64,000 nucleotides of DNA from Tubiluchus corallicola (taxonomy: Eukaryota > Priapulida > Priapulimorpha > Priapulimorphida > Tubiluchidae). Numbering within the stretch: the first letter of the stretch is position 1; each line of letters opens with the position of its first letter. Made by a program: the position numbers and the translations under genes. The notes below the pieces were generated by a model. The model was not told the DNA's origin. It saw nothing but the letters and a program-made list of their open reading frames with translations, and made no database searches. Positions 34,701 through 49,700 of this stretch are shown piece after piece. The stretch spans positions 1,426,180-1,490,179 of the forward strand of contig JAQGDQ010000005.1 in NCBI GenBank assembly GCA_030141605.1. Reading direction: 5' to 3'.

Positions 34701-37700
34701 GTTTAGATTGGAGTTGTACTTTTAATTCATATAACACTAATATTTCATTTTTAGCATGCTGTAATAGTAGCAATCATATACTAGTTTTTAGTAATGGTAA
34801 AAATGGAAAAAAGAATTCAAAGTTTTTGCAAAACGAAAAACACAACGATGAAAGTAGTTCACTAGGAATCATTGAATTATACATACTTCTTCAAGTTTTA
34901 TATTATCTAGATCATGTATGGCACGGACAGACTCAACAAGCCAGCTTTCTGGAACCTTCATGTTCAATGTAAGTAAGATATTTTGTGGGAGATTGTTGAA
35001 TCTGGCTATTGGACCCGATGTCATCTCTCCTGATGAAGTAAATTGAACTCCCGGTTGTAGAACATATCGAAAGTAGCTGTAATTGATAAAGTCTATTCTT
35101 TGAATTGCTCAAGTACTTATGCAAAACTCATCACAAATTTAATAGCAGAAACTATTAATAGAAAATTCACAATCAGTTCACTATGATTCTCTCTGGCAAA
35201 AACTTTAGTTTTTAACTTGAAATAATATCAAGTAATTAGGTTACAAGTAATATTGAAAACATTTTTTAATTTTTAAATCTTGATAAGACTTAATATTAAA
35301 AACACATTATGTTTAAGAAAGTTATAAAAAATAAAATTAGCTAAAACTTAAGGTGATCGCAAATTATCTCAGTACACAAGTTGATGAACAGCAAAAGAGC
35401 AAATTCACAATTTACTTTTGGAAGTCAAAGTTCAATACAAAAACAAAGAGAAACATGATAAACTTGAAATAAAGATTTTTACAATTTCGCATGGTACAAT
35501 AGTTGTTGATTAATTACTATAATTAAATTTTGCATGTTTACAAGCAAAGACCTAAAATGGAAGACTGATCTGGCATGATACATTTCGGAAGTGAGACTGT
35601 GTCAATAGCATTACTTTATAAACAAAGACATTTGTTTTATGTAGTACATAATTTCTGAATCATGCTTTGATTTTGCAAACAAACTTTGATAACTGGAAAG
35701 AGTTGAGACTAACTGAAACTATCTTAGTTGACACTCGACGAGAATACTTATTACATACATCACACTAGTACTAAAATAAGCAAAAAATGCAAATGGTACT
35801 TTTTCACTGGCATCTCTGACAATTTTTCCCTGCAGTTCATAAGCACCTTGATGTTTGCATTAAGGGTTTCTCTAAAAACCATCAACAAATGAGAGAAGAA
35901 CTGTGCACCACGTGAAGCTGGGTCTACGATAGCAACAATGTCAAATGCAGGAGCATCCAAATCTTGAGCAGCTGAATGTAAAAAGAGTGCATTACTTGAA
36001 AAATGTGCACTTGTAATACATTTTTCAGAATCACCTGGGAATATTTTATCTATTCCATATTCATTCACTTTTTGAATGCTTAGTATGCTAGACATGTTAC
36101 ATATAAAAAAGATTAAACAAATATGACGCAGACAGTTAATACCTTCTTCAATTAATAACTTACACTCGGTTAAATGATGCTTTATAAAGGAATTTTGCAC
36201 TCACAGACTTAAAATAAGGTACAAAATGTAATATGGTAAGCAAAGATATGCGAAAGCACATACGTAACATTATGGCACTGTGCTTAGTAGCATGATATCT
36301 GACAGTATGGCGCATTCTCACTTGCTGCTTAGATAACACGATAGAACCGATTTTCATAACTAAATCACTACCGCTGAAAAGAGAAGAAAATTTTAATATT
36401 ATAAAAAACATGTACTAACATACAATTTTTCTTCAAAGTCAGTTTAAACAATCAAAATAATGTGTAGCTACATTATATATATTCATTAGCTTTTACATAT
36501 GCCTGTTATGTTAATATACAACAGTATTAATTTATCAGCTAGAATAGTATACGGCCGCCAACTTACAGCAAACAGGCTGCTTTTCTCTAAGTATTTTGTT
36601 TTGCTGTAGTATGAAACAACTTTTCAGACTTCAGAGCAATTTTATGGACTTTGTGAAACGACAAGTCACATACATAATGAATATTAATCATTCGCTTTTC
36701 AATAAAATTGTTAATAAACTCCGCAAATTAGGATGCTGTCTGGTAAGGGTAGCAAAAACTATTTAAATAAGTTGTATAAATTGTAGTTCTCCATGAAATG
36801 CCGTGAAAATGATGCAAAATTGTAGTAAAGCTTTTGGGTCAACTGTGCACAAAAACTTGGTCATCAAGTGTTACACAAGCAAAAAGATATGGCACTTGAA
36901 AATTTACTACCTTGGTAAGAGCAGTCTTACCTAAATTAAAATACATCGCTTTAAGTAGTTGGATGCTAAATTAAAATAGTACATGTACATACAAAGACTC
37001 TCCCATTTCTTTAGTAATTTTCATGTACTTGACTTTACTGCGAATCTTCTGAGCATTTGACTTGTACATAAAACTTTCCAGAAGAGAAAAATCATCCTCT
37101 GTAAACTCCTCATTGCTCTTAAATGGTCCCAATATCTACAGAATACAAAAGAAAAGTTAACAGAAAAACACATAAAAAGCTACAAAGAATAAAGAAACTT
37201 CTTGGTTACACTGAAATTTTCTCAGCCATGAAGCTTCGTTAAGCAGGAATTTTACTTGCAAGCAACAAAAAGCATTTTGAGAACTATGAATTTACTTACT
37301 CTTCCATTGCAGATGATACCTCGCTGACCTGGGGCAAAAGACAAAACTTTTGAGCTAAATAGCTGATGAATTTTAAGATTGCTATGTGAAGGTTGGCTGA
37401 GAAAGTCTTCGAGTGCCTTTGTATCCATTCCCTAAAAAAGATATATTTCTCTTTTATCATCAAAGCCTCAAGGTAAAAAAGAAATATTGGGTTTAGATAA
37501 GACAGAAAGCAATTGGTGGGGAAAGCAATAGGAGGATAAACAAATTTATTTTCGCCCAAAATCGATCAAACTGCAGTTTTTATATCACAACTAGCTGAAG
37601 TTTACTGACTTTTTACAGGAAAAATTAAGCAAATTGACAAAAATTTGGCTATATAATTGAAACAGCTGCAAATTACAAGGCATTAAGATGAAAAAGTTAC

Positions 37701-40700
37701 CTGATTAGCCAAATTTAGTAAGCATAATCAATGGAAATGTAGGCTAATTTTTGCGGGATTGAACTTGAATTAGCAAAGCTGCATGGAGCTCCCGTGAAAG
37801 GATTGTTTTTACATTAGTTGCATTTTTGCAATTAAAACATTGCTAACTGTTCTGATATCATTCAGTTTGTGATGAGCTCATTTACTTACTTTTTGTGATA
37901 TTCTTACAAAAGTTCAACTGTGACTCCGCACAAAGTTTCTCTTGAAATTGCATTATTAATCGACAAAATTGATGTGCTTTTCTATTTCTCAACTGTTCAT
38001 CACCGTAATAATAGCTTACTCTTTCAAACTTTCTTGAGGTGCCTTGAAGACAAACACTTGAACACCAGCAACAAAGGCATATGCCAACAGAGGGCCTTAA
38101 TTTTGTTCCTACTACCTTAATTACACAGCAGTAATATCTCATATTATCTTTGCCAATTTGATTTTTTTAATATGATCAAACGGCATCAAGTATTGATTAC
38201 AATTAACAAATATTTTACGATTAAATTAAAATACCTTTCAGAAAATTTTGACTATTAATTAACATTGACTCACCCCAACTTCAAAATCAGCTGGTTTCCT
38301 TTTTCCCTTGATAATCAAGACAGCATTCTCTTCTTTTAAAATTTTGTTTATAAACAGTTTAGCATGCTGACCATTTAGTACTTCAATGGCGCCTTGTACG
38401 GCCAATGTTATAATGCTTGGAGGTTTTCGTGGCTTATCAGGATTATGAACCACTCCAACCCTGACATCGTTACTGTGTTTCTGAATAATAATAAGTTCAA
38501 ACAGTTATGACTGCCTTCAGAACTTTAGAAACATAACAAGCTAATAATGATTACGTGATTAAGAATAAATAGGGTAAAAAAATACCTCTTATTATCTATG
38601 AATTATTCATCAATTAATATCATCACATGTAAAGCAGTACATGTCTCTTAAAACTGAAGGTAGAATTTGTCTTAAAATGAAGTTCAAATAAGATTAAAAG
38701 CATAAAAACTCATTTACTGACTAGGCTCCGAATAGCTGCAATAAGCTGTTCTCGACCTGCTTGAGTGTCCAAGTCTCCTACTACCCACTGTGTTATTGGT
38801 CTTAAGTATGGATCATCTTCTAAAAAACACTGCATGTCTTAGAAGTAGTCAACATAACACAAATTAATCCTTAATGACAAGAACAGCAACAATGAATTAA
38901 AAAATCCCACAACTAAAAAACAAGGAAAAAAGGAGACAAAATGAAATGTTTAAGATAATAAATTTGTTTATTATCGATTTTAATAAAAAGAAACACAACT
39001 TTCAAACTTAATACCACGGGCGCATGAAATGCCAGTATTGACTGATTTCACTACCACAGTCTTTGTGTTATAAAGTGCACCTATTACTATATAATACACG
39101 TGTGTTCGCACCACATGTGTGTATGAGGGGGGGGGGTTAGAAATTCCACCTAACTGGTTTGGCAACTTTTCCTGTATATAAGCCATGTGTCCGTAAGACA
39201 TTTCAATAGTTTTTGTCATGTCCACTCTATACTGTGACTGTAGCCAGTGATTTTACACTTGTGTTTCTACCTTGTATGTTTTATTCGCCAAGCCTCTATG
39301 TTTTTTCTATCGTTTTTATCCTCGTATCCTTCTTAATGTGACACCTTTATGTGTTTATAATATAAATTAAAAAATAGAAAACTATAGTATTACAAATTAC
39401 ATGTGAGTTTTGTCCTTTTTTATAGAAGATAAATTGCAGTGGCAGTTTTATACATTGTATTTCCTTTTTCAGTCGTAATTTCTTAATTGTGGGATTTTTA
39501 ATTCATATTCAGTATAGTTTACTTCTAATAATTAAAACTAGAAGCTAAAAAAGTTATAGAAAACATCTATTAGTGGTAGTTCATGCTGCACTATAAAATT
39601 TTTGCTGCTTCTATAAACAGACACCATCAAAACTGAGCAATACCAATTAATTTAAATACATCTTTAAGTAATCAAGTTACCCACAGTGATTAAATGTAAT
39701 GTTACTACAATACAAGTAATGTGTCACTGGTAATACAAAACATTAAACCAATGACATGGCATTTTACTGAGTAATACACACACATTACTTCAGCAAATTT
39801 CACAGTATATGGTTGGGGAAATCATCCTTTTATCAAAATAAGTAAAAACAGATGCTGTCACACAAAATATGGTAAAAATAAAGTTACCTGTATATCTAAG
39901 TTACAATTGACAGCTGGGAAAAAGGGGAAAATCTCAGTAGTGTCGTAAATGTGGCACTCATTGATGGAAAAAGTAAAGGCAAGTAGAACATGCAGCCTTG
40001 TAAAAGTAATGAGCTTCTTGCCATATTAACAGAGGCAGAAAATACTACTGTAATCACAAAATGTAAAGCAAAAACTCATAGCAATCCAAATCATGCATGT
40101 TCTGCTGTCCCATAATGATTACTAGTAGGTTACTAAGCGGTTGAGTTGCTTTGTGTTGTAGGTTTCTCATGTGCTTTCTCCTCAGTTATAAAAATACAAT
40201 TGTGTCAATTTTGTGTTTTCATTTCCATGGTTTTCATTACCGTGGTATCTTCTTTCTTTATGTGAATGTTGCTTGTATTATAGTAAATGTTTGCTGCAAT
40301 TATCTCATGTAGAAGGTAAATTCTTCGTGTTTTCCATAGAATATCTCTGCTGAAATGTTATTTCTACCACTTTTGGATACTTGTAACTTAATTTTCTTTC
40401 TACTGATTTTGTAGTATTTGTTTTATGCCTCTCTAATCTTAGTGTCATAAATGTGTACTGATTATTTTGTTGACTTATTTGTTTAAGAGTGAAAATGATA
40501 TTTATACCAAGACAATACTCAATAAACAACATGTTTTTAAAAGTATTTGTTCATTTACCTCCTTTTTTTATCAAATATTTCATAGACTTCAACAGCGCTG
40601 AAGTTAACTGATGGCGAGAGAAGTTTTCATACTCAATGTCACCTGAGTCTTCTGAAAAGATTTAACATACATATTGCACCATTTTGATATATTACCAAGA

Positions 40701-43700
40701 TTTTGAAATATTACCAATATTACCAAGTACAAACAGGTGCTAGTTACCAGTTAAGCCTAAAGCAGCTTTATCCAGATAGCCTTATATTGTTTTTCGTGTG
40801 TCGGTTTATCAGGCCCGTATTACGCATTACTGCATTTTACATTGTTTGTATTACAAGAGGCCAGATACACAATAATGCATAATGTATTCCGGATATTTGG
40901 TCAATGCCGCTTAATGACCGGTGTTATCACACAGTATTTACACAATATATCCAAGTTTACATATACAAGTTTTAAACTACTGTTGTACTCCACTATAAAT
41001 TTTCACAACAAACTTTATATCCAAGTAACTGTTTAGGAAGCAAAGGATCATATGACTTATTTAGTATCGCCTAACTTGCAAAAATCAAGATGCAAAGATC
41101 TGACGTCATACCAGGTGCATGAAATTGTAGATATGATGAACCATCGGTTTGTAAAATTCTGTTGTTTAGCCGTGGTACTACATTTTCTCGTGCCATCAAC
41201 CATTCTAATACATCATCATTGTCTGACAGTTCCCCCTGCAACATTCACAAACTGTAAATTGTGCAAAAAGCAAGAATAATTATGCCGTTGTTGCCGTTTT
41301 ATGTCGCTTAAATTTGACGGATAATACACAGATCATATACGAATAGTGATATTTTTTCACTATTGGCCCGTCAAACAAATGCTCAAAGAAGAGTTGCTTA
41401 TCTATTTACACCACAATGCAAATTCCTAGCCAATACACTGTTACACACAAAGGCAAAGCACCCTTGATGAATTAATTTTTTTTAACATGAGTTCCTTGCT
41501 CCTAAACAAACTTAAACTATTATTGTCATTCATCCAGAATTCTTTGATAATTAGCTGACTGCATCTGTACCAAATGAAAGCACCTACATAATTTTAGGAA
41601 CTCCATTAAAAAACTCGGTACACTATGTCTAACAAAAAGCAAAAAAGCAAGCAAAACAATATTACTGCAACAACAAGCATTATACTTGTCCAAAACAAAT
41701 TTAAAAGGGCCTGCTATTCTAGTATTTGTTTGTCTTTTTATCAGGAATTTCTAATATTATACTTAAATATAATAACTCCAAACAACTGTGCAATTTTAAA
41801 AACCAAATAATCAGCTGCCCAGGCAAGGAAAAGTAAAGAAAATAAGCAAAATAACATACCATATAAACTGCTCTCTGTATTTCAGGAGTGGACATGATCA
41901 TCTGACCAATAACAACCTCTTCAAACTCATCTCTACTAATCTGTAAATGAATGCAAAGCATTGGCATATAGTAAATGGAATGTCAATTATTAGGGAAAAG
42001 AAACTTCTTAAAAAATATAACAGATAAAAATGCCTTAAGTTTTACCTTTGTTTCTTCAATTGCAACTCCATTTAAAAGTACCTGAGGATCATCACCTAAA
42101 CCAGTTTTCTTTAGGAATGCATAGCCCAGCTGAAACAATGCAGCAATAGAAGTATAAATGAAAAGTAAAGTATAACAACTTGGTGAAAATGGCATCCAGT
42201 TTTCTATATGCAATTAAATCTGCAATACCAATCTGCATTTGAAGTACCTTTACTACCCATTGAACATTACTTTTGATTAGGATGTCAGAATAATAAAAGA
42301 TAATGTACCTTTCTGTTGGATAAAAACTGGGATTTTTCTGCAAAAATGTGTTCGACATCGGTCATTTGGTACTGGTAAACGAACAATTTCACAATATCTA
42401 CAGCTTCTAATTCTCTTTCCATTTCAACACGTGACCATACCTGACACCATTAAAAAAAACTAGTCCAGAAAAAACATATAACACTCATAAAAGCACTAGT
42501 ATTTCATCCAAATAATTAACTTCACAAGCAAAAAATGCATTTCAGTCAGTTTTAATACTTTAAACAGAATTCAGAATGTGTAATGCACTCACACTGAAGT
42601 CATAAATAAATGTGACCACAAAATGCCAAAAACAGTGCATGCCTTATGGCTGCCTCAAAGGACAGTGTCCAATATCTTAAAGCAGTAACCTGACTTAAAT
42701 TAGCAATATATTATATAATTGAACATTATATTATATAGTCAGTAACTCAACTTACCTCGTTAAGAAAATTTAATGCTTTGATTAAACCTTTCTCTTGACG
42801 AATATAATTAAAAGCTTCTAGCATGGCAACACTAGCATCCGTCCTTCCCGTTGCTTCTTCACTTTGATTAACGACTAAAGCCAAGCCAATTTTCAGTGGT
42901 GCTTTATTTGTATAAAAACCTTCAGCAGCAGATAACAAATCACGGCTTTCCTTCTTACTTGGATCCAAAATAAAAACCTTGAAGTGAAAGTTTTGCTATC
43001 ATTACTAAGATAATGGTGAATCATTGAAGAAATAATGAAGAAACGTATAAAATGATGATAATGAGTCAAGAACAAACATGTCGCAGAAAACGGCATATGA
43101 CTTTTGTGGCAAACTTGTACTCATTGACAAAACACATGATAATAATTTTTATGAATGCGCTAAGTTCCGCTTACAGTTCTAACTATTTAATATCATAAAC
43201 ATTATATTTAAATGTAAAAAAAAACAATCATTAATCCATCAGCAGCAGATTCAAAGAAGACCCAAATGTTGAATTCATCATTTCATTTTTGTTAGGCAAG
43301 CTATTTTAGGCATATATTTTTAATTCATGTTAGCTCATAAACACAGAGTGCTAAGGTCGCAGACTTGCAGGTTAGACTCCTGGAATAGAGGTTCAGACAA
43401 TGGTACGGGAAATAATGACCTTGGTTAAAGGGTCAAATACATAGAACATCGGTCAGTTCTAAATCATTACATTGAATAATTCATAAACTATGGTATGTAC
43501 AATCACAAAATTTGCCAGGCAGCTCTGGGATAGACTCAGACAAAAATAGTTAAAAAGCTGGGATTGTCTAACTCCTTCATGACTATGAATATTTAGATGG
43601 TTTTGACATCTTTGAATAAAACGGCCATAACGATCTAACTGTATGAGACACTAGTGCAAACCTATATATTTTCTGAAAGACAATTAAATTTTGTTCTAGG

Positions 43701-46700
43701 ACTCTAAATTTAATGTTTACACTTTTTGGTCAAATGAATTAATTTACTAAAAGTTCGCAAAGGTTCCTAAAGTTTTAATTTCAAAGTCTTCTAGCTTCCA
43801 CATAAGCTTTGGCTTATACATAAAAAGTTCAACATAAAAACTCTAAAGCATTCATTTCTGTATGAAATCTTGCAAAAAGTGTTCAAGTAACTCTAAATTT
43901 GTACATTTGTACTGTTCAAATGTGCTAAGATACAATAAAATTTGAATAGTATTGAATAAGATACTATTGAATAGGCAGCCGGGACTCTCATCATGATCCG
44001 TAGCTGCATTGTATGGTAACGTGCATCGTCATATATTGTTTTATGAATTTGTTTACTTGCAACAGATTTTTTTCACAGGCTGAAAGTTTGGCAGCATACA
44101 TACAGTATTATTATCAAGTAAAACGTACAGAAATTACAGCCAGTTACTATGCACATGTAAATGATTGCTGCCCAATTGATAAATCCAGCTGTGAAATTCT
44201 TCCAAATTTAAAAAACACACTCAAATATCTTGTTAATATTTTTTCACTCTTCGTAATGTACATTCAAAAACATAACATTCAAGTGTTTCAGAGTAAGGCT
44301 TACTTTTAGCCCTTGCTGCTGTTACATTCTGTGAACACACATCCAGATGACAATAAAGATTACCTAGGATGCTAACAATAGCCTCTGCTAATGAGCACAG
44401 GGAAGATCAATGTTCACTGCTGAGTTGCTGTACAAGTGCAAAGCAAAATTTTTGTCCATTAGTTTGCAAAAAACTTCTTCAAAGACTGAAAACGAAGAAT
44501 TTAACCATCACAGATGACGGGTAAATGTATGTATCCATTGGGATAATTATAAGGGCCTGAGATTAGAGTCCAAATGTGAAAATTTGGACAAACTGCTCAG
44601 ATGCACATGAGTAAACCGCATTGGGCCAGGCACAGTCAAGTAATAAATAAGGCCATGCATGCAGATTCGTTCATCATTTATGGCACGCATCGCACAGTCA
44701 TGCTCGATTTAGACTTAGACCAGAATTTGTTCAGTCTTGTCTTAAAATCTAAAAAACTTAAAACTGAATAGTAAACAGAACTTTCTAGTGAAATTTCAGG
44801 AACTGATGTAACATACCAAATTATAGAAATTTTTACGGACATTTCGCAGCATTCCAGGCATAACTGGCCGAAGAATTTCGTGAACACCCCTATTGAAATC
44901 CTTATATTTACTGTCCTTTTCAATGTCGTTAATCCAGTAAATGGCTTCATTACGAATGTCTACAGCATACTCATATTCCTCTTGCTTTAAATCCATGCGG
45001 AGTACATTAACCAGCTCATCGCCCTAAAAAGGACAACAAGAAAAGTAGTGATTTGATTAGCAAAAAAATTTTCAGAATATTTAAAAAGTTTAACAAACAG
45101 ACACTGCAGATTCTTAATCTGATAAACACAAAAATGCAACTGCAAAGTTAATGTTAACATTTCAAATACAGAAAGTTTAATTCCTACAACAAAACTTATT
45201 AAAGTTTATAAGCTCCACAGATGAACATGTGTAACTATCAGATGATACTTAAACAGAACTAGTTAACAATGTTTCTGACGTGGTCAGAAACTGAGGATTT
45301 TGCAGACAATAGTTACAGATTTGGGCCTTGTAAGAAGCCTTTTGCCTGAAAATTTTAATTTTATTGAATTCGCATTGTTGCTTGATTACATAGGAACTGG
45401 ACACATATATACATAGATAACTTTGCCCAGAGAGTGTACTCTGGGAGTTTTGTGTCCCAAGGCCTCAGCATGTAAAAGGTCACCAATTGGGGACCTCAAA
45501 TTTTGCATTTGGCCCCTAGCTCGGGTGTATAAAGCTTGTCAGCTTTTTAAAACCCCAGGAGCACATCTGTCCAACTGTACCCAAATACTTGTGAAAAAAA
45601 TTGGAAAAAACCGAAAGCCCTAGTGGAGGAGATGCATCTTAAAGGAAAAAATTACCGATGCCCACTGTCCTTCCTGCATGATCAGTGGTCACTCGTTGCC
45701 AGGCCTAGCTTGCATGGCTTACGAGTTATTAAGCATTAAGTTGCGGAGAATAAATAAGAATAAGAACTGGATGAAAAACATCCTCTAGCAAAATGCCATA
45801 GCAAAATCTTAATTATAATCTATAATGAGATAACCTTACCCGAAGCCCCAGTTCCCACAAACCCTCTAGAATGCAAAGTTCATCACGCAGTACATCTTGA
45901 ATATGAAATATGTCTGTTACTTCCAAATCCAACTGTAGACCATTCAAGAATAATGCTGATTCACCAGCTTCTAGACTATGATAATTCATAAAGTTCTGAA
46001 AAAGAAAGGAATCTATATGAGTTTGCTACAAAAATGACACAAATTATATAAAGCATTAACTGTACTGATGCAATGTTGATAAAAATTGCAGTTTTATAGC
46101 AATAATGTAGTATTATTTAATAAGAATAACAAAATGTATATACATACAGAATAAAATATAAAAGATAAATGCACTAAGAGATGATATATTGAGAAACAAA
46201 GCTTAATATTTTGGGTGTCTTCATGGTCTTCAATTTCAAGAGTATATATAGGCATACATGCACAATCTAACTTGGTATGGACACCCCTTCTCCAGTTGAG
46301 TGTCTCACTTCAGGAGACTACCTTTAACAATAATGTAGGTCCCAATACTGCCACACCAAACAACATGAAGTAAATTGTTCAATTGAGTGCTGCATTTTGG
46401 CCTGCCAAAATGCCAAACAGCATAAAAAAAGCAATTATTTTTTAGAGAGAAAGTGACATTTAATAAGCAACAGCAGGACACACGAACGGAAAACAACATG
46501 GTATTTTATTTAGCCCGACAATGAATTTTCCTTTAATCTGATATGTCACAACTACATACTGATACCAAAAATTGCAACATAAACCATTCTACACTATTGG
46601 TGTCATTAATGTCATTGCTAATGCTAGCTCTTGGAATCACCTGTATTCAAAGGCAATTAACATTACAGTATCTAGTTTTCTCAATTGCATTCCACAATTC

Positions 46701-49700
46701 AGTTTTTATTATCCTGCCGACATCTAAAACCTCTATATATACAACGTATAATGATGAAGCAGTATGTTATGGAACAATTATGCCTCATAATTTTTTAACC
46801 AGGAAACCAGCGCCTTATTAAATTATGGCATTAACAACAAGCATGATAAGCAAGTGCTTATTGGTATAGTACTTTTGTTTGGAACACAAAAAAAGCAAAA
46901 GCAATTATCTTTCTAACCATTTGATTCTCAAGAACTTCGTTTCGCATCTGAGAACTGACTTTAGCCTTAACAAGGGATCGTGCCAATGTTGGAAAATTTT
47001 GACTTATGGTTCGTAATGAGTGCAATGCTTCATCTGGTTCAACAGACAGAATCCGCTGAGCAGCTTGAAAACTCAAATCTTGCAACTGCCACACTTTCAG
47101 AGGTGCCATCTCCACATCACTTTCAAGAAGATGTGCTTTAAATTTTTCTAAGTTTTGCTTGAGTTCTGGATACAGTTCTCTAAAATGCAAACCAGAAAAA
47201 ATCTAATACAATATAAACAGTTTCAAATAAATGCAACATCTTGAATCTATACCTGCACAATTAGAACGTTCATGATGTAAAACTCTCAAGCACTGCCATT
47301 CATGTTAAATTATTAAAACTTTTCTTTTCTTTTTGGGCTTGGTTTATATAAACAAAATTTCATCAAAAGTGGTCACATAATACTATAAATACCTAGATGA
47401 ATTAGTAGATACCTAAGCTTAACAAAATTGAATCCTTGTACGTCATCATCTTCTTCATCATCTCCGGCATCCTTGGTTCCATCATCCGTCACTTTAGTAT
47501 CATCTTGTGCTTTATACTCTGTGCTCTTTATATCTAATTCTACACCATAACCTGATAACCTTGTCTTTCTGTTGGAGTCAATCTATTGTGGTTAACAATA
47601 AAATAGAAAGTTGGTGTTTGGTAATACAGTTATAATAAAAACAGGTTATTCCCAAAATAACCTAAATACTCAGATTCTTGGTACAGAATACCTACAATGT
47701 GTTGTTTTATAAGCAAGTTACTTAAAATGCACATTATATATAGTGTCATAACGCTAAGAACTAAATAATGCAATAATTTATTTCTTACACTATGAAAACA
47801 CTTTCTCCGTGAATATACAAGGGAATTGTGTTCCATAATATATTTACGGATTATTATAATACCTTAGTATAATGCCGAATAATGTAAGCTATATCTCCCG
47901 CAGTAGAGAAGTCTCGTAATGTTTCATGAAACTTCTGAAATGACGGAGTTCCTAATTCTCCATAAAGAATGGCAACGATCTCCCTCCCTTCACTTCCAGG
48001 ATAAAAACGGTCAATTTTGTACACATCTGGTGCAGGCCTAAACATATATACATTAATGTAAATAATCCAAGATCAAATTAGTACAAAACTATTAACAAAA
48101 TATGTTATTAAGCAGTAAGAAATAAGCTATTTAAATAAAAGTTCTTGATTTGCTCAATGTGCATTAGCTTGACGAATTAAATGAATCATTGCAGCATGAC
48201 TAAATGGTTTCAAGTATGTAGCATTTGTATCATAAATAACCCCACACGCACGACAAAATTATAAAATAAGATAAAAATCAATACGGCCTCTCATGGCCTA
48301 ACAATGTACAAACTTGCAATACAGTGTGCATTTATTTTGCTTGAAACTCATAAAAGATAAACAATACTTGTAGTTGTTTTTTTTAATGTTTTAATTAAAA
48401 CCTTATTAATTGTAACTCTATCCTATATGTAAACTAAGATAATCCAAGACAATGAATTAGTCTTTATATAATGCCAGTTGTGAAGTTGTATTTACATAAT
48501 AAAATAAAGTTATAAATAGGTAATGAACCATTCTGATTCATCTCATACAAGATAAAGCCTATTAAATCTGTAAGGAATGACTGGAAAGCAAAAAAATAAT
48601 GAAGCTGACATGATGGAATCAATTCCCACAAATCACTACAGAGCTTCTCAGTCTGGCATACAAGATTATAACCAAACAAACAGAGCTCAATTAATACTTT
48701 TTAATGCCAATAACATAACAATTAATCACAAGTAGTTGTAACTGTGCTTACTTCCCCCTGGCATTAGTAATTAGATCAGGTAATTCAGTAACATCGCAAT
48801 TTAGTAATCCATTTACATCAACAACTGCTTCACAGTTTGGTAACAATTGACGGTCACCTGCAATCTGTAAAATATGGCAGAAATACTGAAACAGTACACA
48901 AAAAAGTTAACTGTTAATTAATAAATTAAAAAGGTAACGTTAACAAATACTTACAACTTTTGTGAAGTATAAGGTATCAAAAAATGCTAGACCTGTTAGA
49001 CCCAAAAATGAATGCAAGTAGACATACTAAAGTACTGAATAGTTAAATGATTACACTATTCCTGATTTAATTAATTTTTCTAATTCTTGTCACATTTTAT
49101 CCACAGAAGTCAAGGATTAACAAAATTCCTTGAAAAATATGTTACGCCATCAGTAACTTCGGAAAAGCTCCTGTGTTCTTTCCTGCACCCGATGACAATT
49201 ATACCAATTGTTAAAATAATTTACAACAAATTAAAAAAACAATTCATTACCCTAAATGAAATTACTGAACCAATGTGAGTGATTATGATTGCAGACAAGC
49301 TTTGACTTTCCTTCCAGCCATTTTGTCAAACATGTGTACTCAACATTCAACAAAATCAGGAGCAAATTACAAACAGATAACCAAAGACCCATGGCCTTAC
49401 ACAGTTATAATCAACTAGCTACTATAAAGCCAAGGAATAGTGATAACAAGTTATGTAAGTAAGTTAGTAAACAAATGAATAAACAATTCTGCAATGCATA
49501 CCTCATTATACATTTCAACTGTTGCTGAAAACTCCCTTGTCGACAAAGATAATTTCAACAGTTTCAGTTTTAAAGGAGAAATAAACTGTCTGGCCACTTC
49601 TATTGCAATGTCATGCTGCTCTTTTTCAGTCACTATATATATATATAAATAAAGATTTTACAATAATTAAGAAAATAAAATAATATACTATGTTTGATTA

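Noticed and set aside
35760..36200. 146-residue minus-strand frame as a separate gene
   Set aside because: It contains UGGT exon 21 (35971-35800) with adjacent intron sequence read through, so it is part of UGGT and not an independent gene.
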